From: Mytilus californianus
Taxonomy: Eukaryota; Mollusca; Bivalvia; Mytilida; Mytilidae
Length of the DNA stretch: 64,000 nt
Assembly: GCF_021869535.1 (NCBI RefSeq)
Contig: NW_026262668.1
Coordinates: 137,193,635-137,257,634, forward strand
Direction of reading: 5' to 3'
This document shows, piece after piece, positions 47,101 to 55,700 of this stretch (the first letter of the stretch is position 1; every line of letters starts with the position of its first letter). Below the pieces are notes generated by a model. That model ran no database searches. It was not told the origin of the DNA and saw nothing but the letters and a program-made list of their open reading frames with translations. A program made the position numbers and the translations under genes.

Positions 47101-50100
47101 TTTCATTATATAAAACAGAATACATCTTTTGTTATTTAAAGGGAGTTAACTCCAGAACTAACCCCATCCTATAAAACAGAATAGTTTAAATGGTGCCTCA
47201 GTACTAAATACAGCAGCAGCTATCTGGTTATGTAGATACATCCCCTCTACAAACATCCAGTACATATTAGATGTATTTCCATACTCTCGTAAGGCTATCA
47301 ACGTCTTACATAACCATTCCTAAAACGATAAACAATACATCAAAACCTCTTCAATGAAGAAGAGAAGTACAAAAGTCGGGGTGATAAGTGGGATTTCATA
47401 TAATAGACCCCCATCCTATATATTCGCCAAAAACAACTCGCAGTTAAATTCTCACTTAGAATGTGAATTTTATTACAAAAGTCATCTCCTTATTTTCATA
47501 TTTGTAGGTCTACAATTAGATAGATGGTAAACAAGCAAAGGACAAGAATTAGCTAATTATCTTGTATATCAGGATAGACCTACAAGAAAAATTTGTATAA
47601 ATTCTGTTCTGGGATGTGATTAAAGATAATATCGCGCCATTATCGGGTATATATAATATCGCGCCATTATCAGGTATATATAATATCGCGCCATTATCAG
47701 GTATATATAAGGGACTTACCATTTTTTATCTGGGAAGGGGGGGGGGGGGGCTGGTCAAAATGCAGGGGGGGGATCAAGTTTTTTTTCTGTATGTGGAAAA
47801 GGGGGGTTCAAATTTTTTATAAATTCAAAGTGGGGGGATCAATATTTTTTGCACATGGAAATTAGTAGTTCATATACAAATGTACTTCAAGAGACAAAAT
47901 ATCAAGAAGAACATTATAAAACAGTCAAATCGAAAATATATCTTTAACACCATTCATATACAATTAAGTAAGACATCACAAGACTTTGGTGATGTAGGAA
48001 GCTGCCATTTTGTGTCATTTTGTCCCATATAAAATGCATAGGTGCTTCATAATCCGAATTATTCAGTCGTTATATTTCACTCACTTCGATCACTAAATTG
48101 ACAAGCATTACTGCCAAGTTTTGTTATAATCAGCTTAATAGTTTGAGAGAAATTAAAAATAAATTAAAACGAAATCTGCATTCAGCGATTTGTGCAAAAT
48201 TTTGTCCAAAAATACAAATCACGCCGCATCATGAAAGAATATAGTGTAGAGCAATATCTTCTCCAATAAATGATTAAATATTGCATACAAACAGTTGAAT
48301 ATTGATACAAAAGATGATTCTGAGATGATGATCAACCATTATGTATCTTTTTGTTTTCATTACAAGATCCCTTTGACTCCATTTATACATGTACCTCACA
48401 CTCCCTCAAAATTTGTACTTTTTAGGCTAATAAATCTAAATTTTGAGGTTACTATCACACATTTATGAATGAAATGTGACAATAAATGAGTAATTGAATT
48501 GTTCAAGCTGAAATGAACTATCCATATAAAAGTTTAGCGACTCAATGGAGGTTTCAATAAGGCCTTAAGTTTAAGCAGCGTTCAAGAGAGGAACATATAA
48601 TAGACCCCTCTTAGTAAATAATGTGTTGTTACTGTTTCGAAAAGTTAACTTTTTAATGTAAATTTTTACAGAGTTACTTAGGATCAAGTTTTCTTTAATA
48701 GCCCAATATAGGAAATTAGAAAAAAAGTCAGAATAAGCTACTCAAAGCACTGGCTTGCTCAACTTCTAATATTCATGGAAGAGCCCTATTTCAAGGCAAT
48801 TTTCCCTCAAATATGTTTTTGGACTCAATCCACTGAGAATATTTCATTTTCAATATGTTCGTGAAATAAAATGATAAGTGTTTTGCATGTTAAAATTTTG
48901 GCATGTTTAATAGAGGGGGGATCACATTTTTTAAATGTTTTCACAGGGGGGGGGGGATCAAATAAAAATAGTGAAATATTATGGGGGATCAAGAAATTTT
49001 GTATTTTTGATTTCAAAATGACCAGCCCCCTCCCAGGTAAAAAATGATACGTCCCTAATATCGCGCCATGATTAGGTATATATAATATCGCGCCATTATC
49101 AGGTATTTCTCTGAATTAGTGTCGGCAAAAAAGATACTGTATTTAGCATGAGTTGTTAACAAAGTAAATTGATACAAGAGATTGCCATGTGAAAACATTT
49201 ACATCATGTTCTGCTAAGGATCAACATCAAAAGGGGCGTTTTATTGTCATTACATTTTTCAAACTAGTTGACTTGATCCTTTCTACCATACAAATGGCTA
49301 ACAACAGCAAAACAGATGGTGGATTTTTGCTTTGGGTTTGTCCATTGTGTATAGTAATTTTGTCCCATGAATAAATACAGCAGTGAATCTAATGCTGCGT
49401 TCACACGTAATTCGAATTCGATTCGCATTAACTAATTCGAATTAGTTTAATTCGCATTCGAAACGTTTTACGTCCAAACGTAAATTCTAATTCGAATTGC
49501 AATGCGCGTTAAATTCGCTTTACTGTCCGAACGACGTTAAATTTTAATTCGTATTAACAAAAACGCATTTCTAATGCGAATTGGATAATGCGATTTAGCC
49601 AATTCGAATCAATTCGAATTAAAAAAGAAGAGTGTGTGAACGCGATTAGCGAATTCGATTCGCATTCGATTCGAATTCAATTCGAATTAAATGTCCGTGT
49701 GAACGAGGCATGAGTAAAATGGTAATTTTTGGTCAAATGTGTCAATTTCAACAGGATTATGACGACACAAGTTACCTTTCTGCACTTAAATGTCCAGATG
49801 AAATTAACCTGCTCATTTATCAATGAAATAAACATAAATTTGAAAGGCTTGAGTAATTTGGGTATTTTTTCAATTACATGGGCCAAATAATGACTTTTAC
49901 TCAATTATATTGGGCCAAATAATGACCCTACTCCATTACATGGGCCAAATAATGACTCTTACTCCATAACATGAGCCAAATAATGACTCTTACTCCATTA
50001 CATGAGCCAAATAATGACTCTTACTCCATAACATGGGCCAAATAATAACTCTTACTCCATTACATGGACCAAATAATGACTCTTACTCAAAGACATGGAC

Positions 50101-53100
50101 CAAATAATGACTCTAACTCAATTACATGGGCCAAATAATGACTCTAACTCAATGATATGGGCCAAATAATGACTCTTACTCAATAACATGGACCAAATAA
50201 TGACTCTAACTCAATTACATGGGCCAAAAAATGACTTTAACTCAATTACATGGGCCAAATAATTGACTCTTACTCAATTACATGGGCCAAATAATGACTC
50301 TTACTCAATTACATGGGCCAAATAATGACTCTTACTCAATGACATGGGCCAAATAATGACTCTTACTCAATGACATGGACCAAATAATGACTCTTACTCA
50401 ATGACATGGACCAAATAATGACTCTTACTCAATGACATGGGCCAAATAATTACTCTTACTTAATGACATGGGCCAAATAATGACTCTTATTCAATGACAT
50501 GGGCCAAATAATGACTCGTACTCAATGACATGGGCCAAATAATGACTCTTACTCAATTACATGGACATTACATGGACCAAATAATAACTCTTACTCAATT
50601 ACATGGACCAAATAATGACTCTTACTCAATTACATGGACCAAATAATGACTCTTACTCAATTACATGGACCAAATAATAACTCTTACTCATTTACATGGA
50701 CCAAATAATGACTCTTACTCAATTACATGGGCCAAATAATAACTCTTACTCAATTACATGGGCCAAATAATGACTCTTACTCAATTACATTGGCCAAATT
50801 ATGACTCTAACTCAATTACATGGACTAAATAATGACTCTTACTTCCTGGTTTATCCTTGTATAGTTATCATTGACATTTCGTTATTTGAAATATGTACAA
50901 TTGAATATAAATGTATTTTCTATTCCAGATTCTTAACCACTTTATTTCAAGATGTTAAATCATATTAATGTCAATTGTTAGAATTGTCAGACTTTAACCC
51001 TCAAATTTAGGCCAATTTAAAATGATCAAAAAGTCATAAACTTGATTCTTTTAAACAAATTCTCCAATCTAAATGTTTCGGATATTTTTGTTAAAGATAG
51101 TACTTGTTCGTCATACGTTTAGTTTACATACTAAACGATACGATGTAATTACAGTAAAGCATGTTATATGGCCTACAATCTCCTGACAACGAGCTTTGAC
51201 ACATTACCGTTACATCGACCCGCTTTCAACCAAAATAGAACCTTAATGTTGTAAAAACATAGAAATTGTATAATATAATGTGTTTTAAGTAAATAAAAAC
51301 ATTATTTAATCAAAATGCATTTTTTTCAGCTAAAGGCAGTTTGGTGTAAATAACGAGAGTTTGATCATTTAAAGGATGATTAAAAGTAAACCGACAAAAT
51401 TATATTCTAAAAGGACAATTCCTAATGTCACGCTTTTATTATAGTTTGTTACTCAAACGAATTGTGTGCTTTCCCTACAAAAAAAAACGCGAACTTTACA
51501 ATATATACAAAAGGGGGTAGGTGTCCTGCAAATCAGAGACGGAATATACGGTGATCGCAGGTGTTCCGGAAGGGTAAGCAGATAATACCTACTCCAGATG
51601 TGTCACCTGGATGAAATTCAATTTACCTACTTCGCTTTTTACTTTATCATGAATAACGTAAAGTACATTATAACATTAAGTTATTCCAATTAATACTTAC
51701 AATATCTTTATATGTACCACTGGATCTTTTTGTAACACCCGGCTCAACCATGACAATAATAATGACAAATTTGATAACAAATGATATAAACATATGGATG
51801 TGTATTGTTATTCTGTGACAATGTAAAGACCTGTAAATAAAAAAAAAACACAACATGTTACTCTGAATGGAGAGCAAAAACTATAATGGCATTTACACCG
51901 AATTATGGTACTCTGAATGGAGAGCACAAACTATAATGGCATTTACACTGAATTATGGTACTCTGAATGGAAAGCACAAACTATAATGGCATTCACACCG
52001 AATTATAGTACTCTGAATGGAGAGCACAAATTATAATGGCATTTACACCGAATTATGGTACTCTGAATGGAAAGCACAAATTATAATGGCATTCACACCG
52101 AATTATGTTACTCTGAATGGAGAGCACAAATTATAATGGCATTTACACCGAATTATGGTACTCTGAATGGAGAGCACAAACTATAATGGCATTTACACCG
52201 AATTATGGTACTCTGAATGGAAAGCACAAACTATAATGGCATTCACACCGAATTATAGTACTCTGAATGGAGAGCACAAATTATAATGGCATTTACACCG
52301 AATTATGGTACTCTGAATGGAAAGCACAAATTATAATGGCATTCACACCGAATTATGGTACTCTGAATGGAGAGCACAAACTATAATGGCATTCACACCG
52401 AATTATGGTACTCTGAATGGAGAGCACAAACTGTAATGACATTTACACCGAATTATGGTACTCTGAATGGAGAGCACAAACTATAATGGCATTTACACCG
52501 AAGTATGGTACTCTGAATGGAGAGCACAAACTATAATGGCATTTACACCGAATTATGTTACTCTGAATGGAGAGCACAAATTATAATGGCATTTACACCG
52601 AATTATGGTACTCTGAATGGAGAGCACAAACTATAATGGCATTTACGCCGAATTATGGTACTCTGAATGGAAAGCACAAACTATAATGGCATTCACACCG
52701 AATTATGGTACTCTGAATGGAGAGCACAAACTTATAATGGCATTTACACCGAATTATGGTACTCTGAATGGAAAGCACAAATTATAATGGCATTTACACC
52801 GAATTATGGTACTCTGAATGGAGAGCACAAATTATAATGGCATTTACAACAAATTGAATGCAAACATAGGATTCTCCGTTGATAAAGTTATTTAAAAGTT
52901 ATAATTCTAACCCCTTTTCGTGCCATTACAATAACAAAAAGTAATGAATGACAAGAGAATTTACAGTCATAATCATAATTAAATTTCGACAAATTATATC
53001 TGTGAACAAGCGAATACATTAAAAACAACTGGTTCGGGTCGAAATAAAATAAGAGAAAATGTGACAAATTATCTAGTTCATTGATATCTATACTCTTATA

Positions 53101-55700
53101 ACTAGGTGAAATTTACTTACCTAAAGTATATAAATATAAATATTGAAATAAGTAGAAATAACAGCGATATAATACTGAAGACAAAATATATATCCGTCAT
53201 AATACGGGCAATATGACTTTCATATTCATCGGGTGGAGGCTGAAAAAGAAGAAAAAGAGGTAATCAGTATTCTGTGTTACATCGGCTTTGTTACTTTGTA
53301 TGGTTCTATATTCTTCTGATTCATCCTGCAATAGGAATAAAAAGGAAACATCCGTCATAAAAATTACTTAAATATTCGTAAAACTAAGTTACATGGGAAG
53401 TAGGAAAAGAATAACAGATATTCGTCATTACAAGTACAATGCAAAGAATAACAGATATCCGTCATTACACGTGCAATGCAGAGAATAACAGATATCCGTC
53501 ATTACACGTACAATGCAAAGAATAACAGACATCCTTCATTACACGTGCAATGCAAATCATATCAGATATCCGCCGTTACACGTGCAAAACAAAGAATAAC
53601 AGATATCCGTCATTACACGTACAATGCAAAGAATGAGGGATATCCGTCATTGCAGGTGCAATGCGAAGAATAACAGATATCCGTCATTACACGTACAATG
53701 CGAAGAAAAGCAGATGTGTGGTGGAGTATAAGTTGAAAAACACTCTTCAAAGACCATAGGAGAGAAAAATGCAGTGGCATTTCCAATATAACGTTTATTT
53801 CTTGCAACTCACAATTGTTACACTTCATACATGTGAAAACCAGTGGAAAAGGATGCAAAATAGATAAATTACAACCGCAAAACCATCGGTTTATATCAGC
53901 TGATTGAATTCAAGGCAATGCAATTACTACTTTCTCTAAGAATTTAAAGTTCATCAGTTAAGAAAATCGTGAGGAACAAAATAGCTTATAAATTTTCAAA
54001 TTGTTTTCTGAGGGATAACTTGGCCAAAACAAATGTTTCTCTTCCGTTTCAGATTAATATTGGTAATAAAAACCATTGTAACATTTTAAGATAGAAATCG
54101 GATTAAGTTTCTTTGTATGAGAGATCTGTATTTACTGAATTGAAATGCATTGAAATAAAGAAAAATGATTGTTATACAGGAGAAATGACGCACATTGAGC
54201 ATGAAATGTTTAAATCGAGAAGCAAAATATTTCAATGAAGAAATGGTTATATATTCTTATCCGATTTAAAGTTCGTGCTTCATTGAACAATTTCAACTGC
54301 ACTCGATCTTTATTATGGAAAGACAAAGATAGGAAAGAAGAAAAACGTTAATGCTACCGGTTTTCGAGAAAACATGTCCAAAAATATTACAGAGTACAGA
54401 ATGATTTGATTGGGTTAAAACTCCATCTTTCATGTGTTCTGTAGCTAGTGCATTTGTAAACCTTGTCACGAGTCCTTTTGTTTCTGCTTGCTACCTTGTC
54501 ACGTGTCCTTTTGTTTCTGCTTGTAGGATGTAATAGCTACCTTGTCACGTGTCCTTTTGTTTCCGCTAATAGGATGTAATAGCTACCTTGTCACGTGTTC
54601 TTTTGTTTCTGCTTGTAGGATGTAATAGCAACCTTGGCAATTGCTTATAGGTGTAACACCACTAATTCGGGCCCGGTCAGAAAGCACATACCAGAAAGTA
54701 GTACATATTTAACACAAAATAGTTCCTACGCATGGGTGTAACGTTCAAAATATGTAGAATATTTAGGTAATTTTGGTATCAAATGAAAGCTGAATGACTG
54801 GTGATCATTGTAGAACACTTTTTGACTTATAATTTTGAATAATAAAAAAAATTGCATGAAATTTTAAATAGAGGGTACATTTTGCCTGTTTGTCAGATCT
54901 GAAGTACCTGTTTTTTTGGTACATCCGAAGTTCCGGGAACCAGTTCTTTCTCATATGCCATTAAAGGTATGTTGATTTTTTCAGTACAAGGCACCATAAA
55001 GTGTTGCTTTGTCATGCAATGATTGTCACTTTATTTCAACTTAAAACAAAAGAGCTGTGCCTGCTTGAAATTGAGGAATTTAACATAGAAAGCAATACGG
55101 CCATGAATTAGTGGTGTACTTCCTTATTTATTTTGTTATAAAACCGTTTTTGAAGTATTGCAACTGATTTCATAATTTAATACTGTAATATCATTGGGTA
55201 TGAACTAAAGAGATGCGAGATATATACCAAATTGACATCAAACCGACGTATGACGACTTACCAATAAAGACTTGACCGTAATTTCGAAAATGGTAGCATT
55301 CCAAACGTGCAATATTAAACCGTCTTACTCCCGCAAATAAATCTGCCATGTCTATTTCTGATATTTGATGACCCAAAAATAAAAGTTTATTTATTCAGAA
55401 CTTTATTGATCAAAATGGCTTATTTCTTCCAACTATGAAGAACTTCTAATAGTATATAACATGAATAAAAGGCGATATGGCGCATGCTTCAAAGGGATAA
55501 CAAAAGAAACAGATCAGGTCTTGACTGTTAAAAGCTGTGACCTAAAGTGTTCAATATGTTTTCATAAAGTAATAAAGTGAGATAACTTACATGTCTCCCT
55601 GATATTGGGTTATCCGTTGGAATAAAAGGAAAACATGCGTTGTAATCTGTCCGCGACCAGTTTCCGTCAGCGTAGCACGTTTTGTAGGCGACAGCATAAT
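34573..55700 (-). CDS. Class B1 (secretin-family) peptide-hormone GPCR, 10 exons, 5' end missing
   Basis: Reconstructed by hand on the - strand. Exons, 5' to 3': 55700-55591, 53239-53121, 51830-51701, 47319-47163, 46541-46411, 44050-43965, 43599-43464, 40204-40163, 37601-37488, 35136-34573. All introns are GT/AG, all phases join, and 528 residues run to a TAA. Seen in order: C-terminal half of the hormone-binding domain (CYADGNWSRTDYNAC), TM1, TM2 with RSLHCHRITIHIHMF, TM3 with WLCKTL and WMFVEGMYLHNQI, TM4 with GWGVPGI, ECL2 with CW, TM5 with NIIRILVTKLR, TM6 with KTIRATIILFPLLGLTN, TM7 with VLYCFMNGEVQ, and a ~225-residue cytoplasmic tail. Class B1 receptors bind peptide hormones and mainly signal through Gs. 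Which peptide is uncertain; the NIIRILVTKLR and YLHNQIA blocks remind me of PDF-receptor-like sequences, so no symbol is given. The signal peptide and first Cys-rich exons were not found. Confidence 0.93.
36150..36330 (+). mobile_element. 'gccaatgagacaactctcc' dispersed repeat
   Basis: Begins atagatataggaagatttgg and includes tataggtcaaggtacggctt caacacggagcattg and gctataaagggccccaaaa. Most like the copy at 9473-9592 but longer. Confidence 0.8.
37317..37487 (-). other. In-frame Cys-rich read-through of the GPCR tail exon (possible alternative C-terminus)
   Basis: If the GTACAT donor at 37487 is not used, the frame stays open for 56 more residues and stops at 37317-37319. The extension has nine Cys in the spacing C-x5-C-x5-C-x5-C-x8-C-x-C-x7-C, then CC, and then a stop. 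It looks EGF-like, odd for a cytoplasmic tail. It may be a real isoform end, an exon relic or chance. Confidence 0.4.
37488..37601 (-). CDS. GPCR exon: helix 8 and proximal tail
   Basis: Acceptor tttttgcag, both ends phase 0, 38 codons. It starts VQRVIKQKWTRFNIRRHLKR, the basic helix 8 that follows the NGE-V motif in class B receptors. The donor is GTACAT, weaker than the GTAAG-type donors of the other exons. Confidence 0.88.
37602..38239 (-). other. GPCR intron, short duplication only
   Basis: A 31-bp unit (caaaatgaaagcatgaaatc ctgttcacaat) is repeated 2.3 times at 37675-37745. Otherwise nothing recognised. Confidence 0.6.
38240..38990 (-). mobile_element. RT-like retroelement 3' fragment, copy C (most intact)
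   Basis: On the - strand an open stretch from about 38980 to 38555 reads VERIYPIELEIKDTTDTVKS, SYLDLHLEIDNEGRLKTKLY DKRDDF, SNIPAAPAYGVYISQLIRFS, FLDRGLLLTRKLLNQ and KLKSSLRKFYGRHHELVDR. I recall this C-terminal block from bivalve and cnidarian proteins annotated as reverse-transcriptase-domain proteins; the RT core itself is not here. It is followed by a conserved non-coding tail (to about 38240) ending in tcgatctatgagtttgactg tccctctggtatctttcg. It lies in a GPCR intron, same strand. Fragments A, B, D-G belong to the same family. Confidence 0.75.
39225..39440 (+). repeat. Dispersed repeat ('gaaggtaaatccagaaaagc')
   Basis: Contains tcattggctttcaaatgttt gagtttgagcgttccaaatg aagg, then the block atgaaggt(t/a)aatc...gaaaagc(g/a)c(t/c)tc(c/g)ggacgcgcaa twice in tandem (39338-39372, 39386-39422). 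Relatives lie at 39690-39855, 44150-44235 and 29690-29735. Confidence 0.65.
39690..39855 (+). repeat. Dispersed repeat ('gatgaaggtaatcccataaa')
   Basis: Carries aagctcttcaactgcttagg ttcttatacatccttggctt tcaaatattcggatttgagc gtacctgatgaagg and acgcatgaaatttataacgt gttg. Second member of the family at 39225. Confidence 0.65.
40163..40204 (-). CDS. GPCR 42-nt exon: TM7
   Basis: Acceptor attttag, donor GTAAGC at 40162, both phase 0. It encodes GILLSVLYCFMNGE, 14 residues. A 42-nt TM7 exon is a known conserved feature of class B1 receptor genes, and its skipping is known in several vertebrate members. Size, phase and motif all fit. Confidence 0.93.
40205..41176 (-). other. GPCR intron with dispersed repeats
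   Basis: 40430-40680 contains another relative of the 'cttcaactgctt/gatgaagg' family (cagaccttagcgtgatttgg, caatgctctccatcttcgta). 40920-41165 carries retroelement fragment D. A 35-bp unit (acgtatatctttgaattgac) is doubled at 40934-41000. Confidence 0.55.
40920..41165 (+). mobile_element. RT-like retroelement fragment, copy D (degenerate)
   Basis: Plus-strand remnants correspond to copy C: tatcctgacttacgtatatc tttgaattgacaatgag (SYLDL..LEID.E), catttagaaacattccagca tccccggtatatgaagtata (SNIPASPVYEVY) and atcatgatttcctta. The frame is broken by stops. Confidence 0.6.
41184..42260. mobile_element. hAT-like non-autonomous DNA element
   Basis: 1077 bp with terminal inverted repeats of about 30 bases: left catagatgtataaacccata gatgaagctc, right the reverse complement catagatgtataaacccaca gataaagctc. 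It is flanked on both sides by GGTGAAG (41177-41183 and 42261-42267), a 7-bp direct repeat that becomes 8 if the terminal C is counted. The 7-8 bp duplication suggests hAT. No coding frame. In a GPCR intron. Confidence 0.8.
42356..42416. repeat. Hairpin-forming inverted repeat
   Basis: cattaaagacaacaacacac is followed about 20 bases later by gtgtcgttgtctttaatg, giving an ~18-bp stem. Confidence 0.7.
42540..42930 (-). mobile_element. RT-like retroelement tail, copy E (diverged)
   Basis: Parallels copy C in the same orientation: cacagatattccataacgcc caaccaaatcatgatttcgt and aaaggatgacgcgatgactt caactt correspond to 38580-38660 there. Heavily diverged. Confidence 0.5.
43255..43500 (-). repeat. 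50-57 bp tandem repeat containing the 3' end of the GPCR TM6 exon and its donor
   Basis: About five diverged units with c(c)cagttgattgcaataa at about 43260, 43312, 43370, 43414 and 43465. The last one is the true exon edge (about 29 coding bases plus ccttac, the donor on the - strand). The others repeat exon-like sequence followed by ctac, gac or atac in the donor position, so several decoy donors are decayed. Confidence 0.8.
43464..43599 (-). CDS. GPCR exon: TM6 and ECL3
   Basis: Acceptor tttcag, donor GTAAGT at 43463, phase 2 to phase 0, 45 codons. It encodes KTIRATIILFPLLGLTNIIF, then LYNPEDRG and HITNALLQSTG. The (K)xxRATxxLxPLLGLTN pattern is the class B TM6 signature. Confidence 0.92.
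43965..44050 (-). CDS. GPCR exon: end of TM5 and intracellular loop 3
   Basis: Acceptor attttag, donor GTAAGT at 43964, phase 0 to phase 2. It encodes INLIFLVNIIRILVTKLRSN, then NTDESSRI. It supplies exactly the phase needed between the neighbouring exons and the NIxRxLVTKLR motif typical of class B receptors. Confidence 0.92.
44051..45931 (-). other. GPCR intron with dispersed repeats and a C17 run
   Basis: Contains a 'gaaggtaaattcagaaaag' family copy (44150-44235), a C17 run (44567-44583), an inverted relative of the 25240 repeat (45085-45300), a 'ggcaatagtagtatactgct' string (45770-45815) and an inverted copy of the 26230 repeat (45825-45935). No coding exon found. Confidence 0.55.
45932..46385. 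repeat. Compound 58-bp / 31-bp minisatellite
   Basis: Four 58-bp units (aaatagcattagaggtgata ctgctttatgaaaacctatg cattgtgttttcagcacc) at about 45932-46166 pass directly into about seven 31-bp units (aaataaacctatacattgtg ttgtcagcacc). The short unit equals the long unit minus an internal 27 bases. It sits just past the donor of the TM4-TM5 exon. Confidence 0.9.
46411..46541 (-). CDS. GPCR exon: TM4, ECL2 and start of TM5
   Basis: Acceptor attttag, donor GTAAGT at 46410, phase 1 to phase 0. It encodes VPGIIVLAWSIIMQCTSDKP, then CWNYYSQSDWIYLVLVPFLV and VIF. The Cys-Trp in ECL2 pairs with the TM3 Cys in the previous exon, as in all class B receptors. Confidence 0.93.
46542..47162 (-). other. 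GPCR intron with one short dispersed repeat
   Basis: A short copy of the 'gccaatgagacaact' family lies at about 46935-46985. Otherwise AT-rich with nothing recognised. Confidence 0.6.
47163..47319 (-). CDS. GPCR exon: TM3 to start of TM4
   Basis: Acceptor gttttag, donor GTTAGT at 47162, phase 0 to phase 1. It encodes EWLCKTLIALREYGNTSNMY, then WMFVEGMYLHNQIAAAVFST and APFKLFCFIGW. The conserved TM3 Cys, WMxxEGxYLH and GWG are all present. Confidence 0.95.
47320..47623 (-). other. GPCR intron, nothing recognised
   Basis: Short AT-rich stretch between the TM3 exon and the 27-bp array. No repeat or coding feature seen. Confidence 0.6.
47624..47710. repeat. 27-bp minisatellite, left part
   Basis: About three units of taatatcgcgccattatcag gtatata. 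It is split by the element at 47711-49055 and continues at 49056-49106. Confidence 0.85.
47711..49055. mobile_element. Harbinger-like non-autonomous element rich in G-runs
   Basis: 1345 bp. Left end gggacttaccattttttatc tggga..., right end reverse complement gggacgtatcattttttacc tggga...; the inverted repeats extend about 45 bases, through ggggctggtca. TAA flanks both sides (47708-47710 and 49056-49058), and removing the element plus one TAA restores the 27-bp array unit. A 3-bp TWA duplication fits PIF/Harbinger. Both ends carry G-runs followed by atcaa (gggggggggatcaa type). No transposase frame. Confidence 0.85.
49056..49106. repeat. 27-bp minisatellite, right part
   Basis: About two further units (taatatcgcgccatgattag gtatata) after the inserted element. 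Confidence 0.85.
49107..49391 (-). other. GPCR intron, nothing recognised
   Basis: No repeat or coding feature recognised. Confidence 0.5.
49392..49711. mobile_element. AATTCG-rich foldback/TIR element
   Basis: 320 bp whose ends are inverted repeats (atgctgcgttcacacg / atgcctcgttcacacg). The interior is crowded with aattcgaatt, attcgattcgcatt and ttaattcg words in both orientations, so much of it can fold on itself. The CpG density is far above the surroundings. No frame and no clear target duplication. Confidence 0.75.
49866..50845. repeat. 31-bp minisatellite
   Basis: About 31 units of actcttactcaattacatgg gccaaataatg with ggg/gga and attac/atgac variants. In a GPCR intron. Confidence 0.95.
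50846..51700 (-). other. GPCR intron; retroelement tail fragment G at 51510-51640
   Basis: 51510-51640 (ggtgatcgcaggtgttccgg aagggtaagcagataatacc, ccagatgtgtcacc) is a short relative of the tail in copy C (38410-38470), same orientation. The rest is unremarkable. Confidence 0.55.
51701..51830 (-). CDS. GPCR exon: TM2
   Basis: Acceptor tttacag, donor GTAAGT at 51700, phase 2 to phase 0. It encodes SLHCHRITIHIHMFISFVIK, then FVIIIVMVEPGVTKRSSGTY and KDI. The (R)SLHCxRxxIHxHxFxSF motif is diagnostic for class B TM1-TM2. Confidence 0.95.
51853..52852. repeat. 50-bp minisatellite
   Basis: Twenty units of aattatggtactctgaatgg agagcacaaactataatggc atttacaccg, very uniform. Variants (ggagag/ggaaag, attcac/atttac, ctata/ttata) recur in blocks. 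The array ends only 22 bases from the acceptor of the TM2 exon. Confidence 0.97.
53121..53239 (-). CDS. GPCR exon: TM1
   Basis: Acceptor ctttttcag, donor GTAAGT at 53120, phase 0 to phase 2. It encodes PPPDEYESHIARIMTDIYFV, then FSIISLLFLLISIFIFIYF. One long hydrophobic helix with a charged N-terminal side. Confidence 0.92.
53405..53708. repeat. 37-bp minisatellite
   Basis: About eight units of aagaataacagatatccgtc attacacgtacaatgca, moderately diverged. In the intron upstream of the TM1 exon. Confidence 0.92.
53709..55590 (-). other. GPCR intron, one short minisatellite
   Basis: Apart from the 46-bp array at 54463-54635 nothing is recognised. The frame at 55191-55376 has splice-like edges but the wrong phase for this gene (see rejected). 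Confidence 0.6.
54463..54635. repeat. 46-47 bp tandem repeat
   Basis: Four units, the first truncated, of ctaccttgtcacgtgtcctt ttgtttctgcttgtaggatg taatag. Confidence 0.9.
55591..55700 (-). CDS. GPCR exon: C-terminal half of the hormone-binding domain
   Basis: Acceptor tttttgcag, donor GTAAGT at 55590, phase 1 to phase 0. It encodes YAVAYKTCYADGNWSRTDYN, then ACFPFIPTDNPISGRH. The xxxCxxDGxWxxxxYxxC pattern is the end of the HRM domain. The exon(s) with the remaining HRM cysteines must lie upstream; I did not find them up to 64000. Confidence 0.92.

Noticed and set aside
51853..52852. CRISPR-like array of regular repeats
   Set aside because: Units follow each other with no variable spacers; a eukaryotic minisatellite.
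55191..55376. Candidate GPCR exon (MADLFAGVRRFNIARLECYH) with AG and GTAAGT edges
   Set aside because: Its open frame needs a phase-1 junction, but the hormone-domain exon ends in phase 0 and the TM1 exon starts in phase 0. The two join directly and the residues do not resemble the family.
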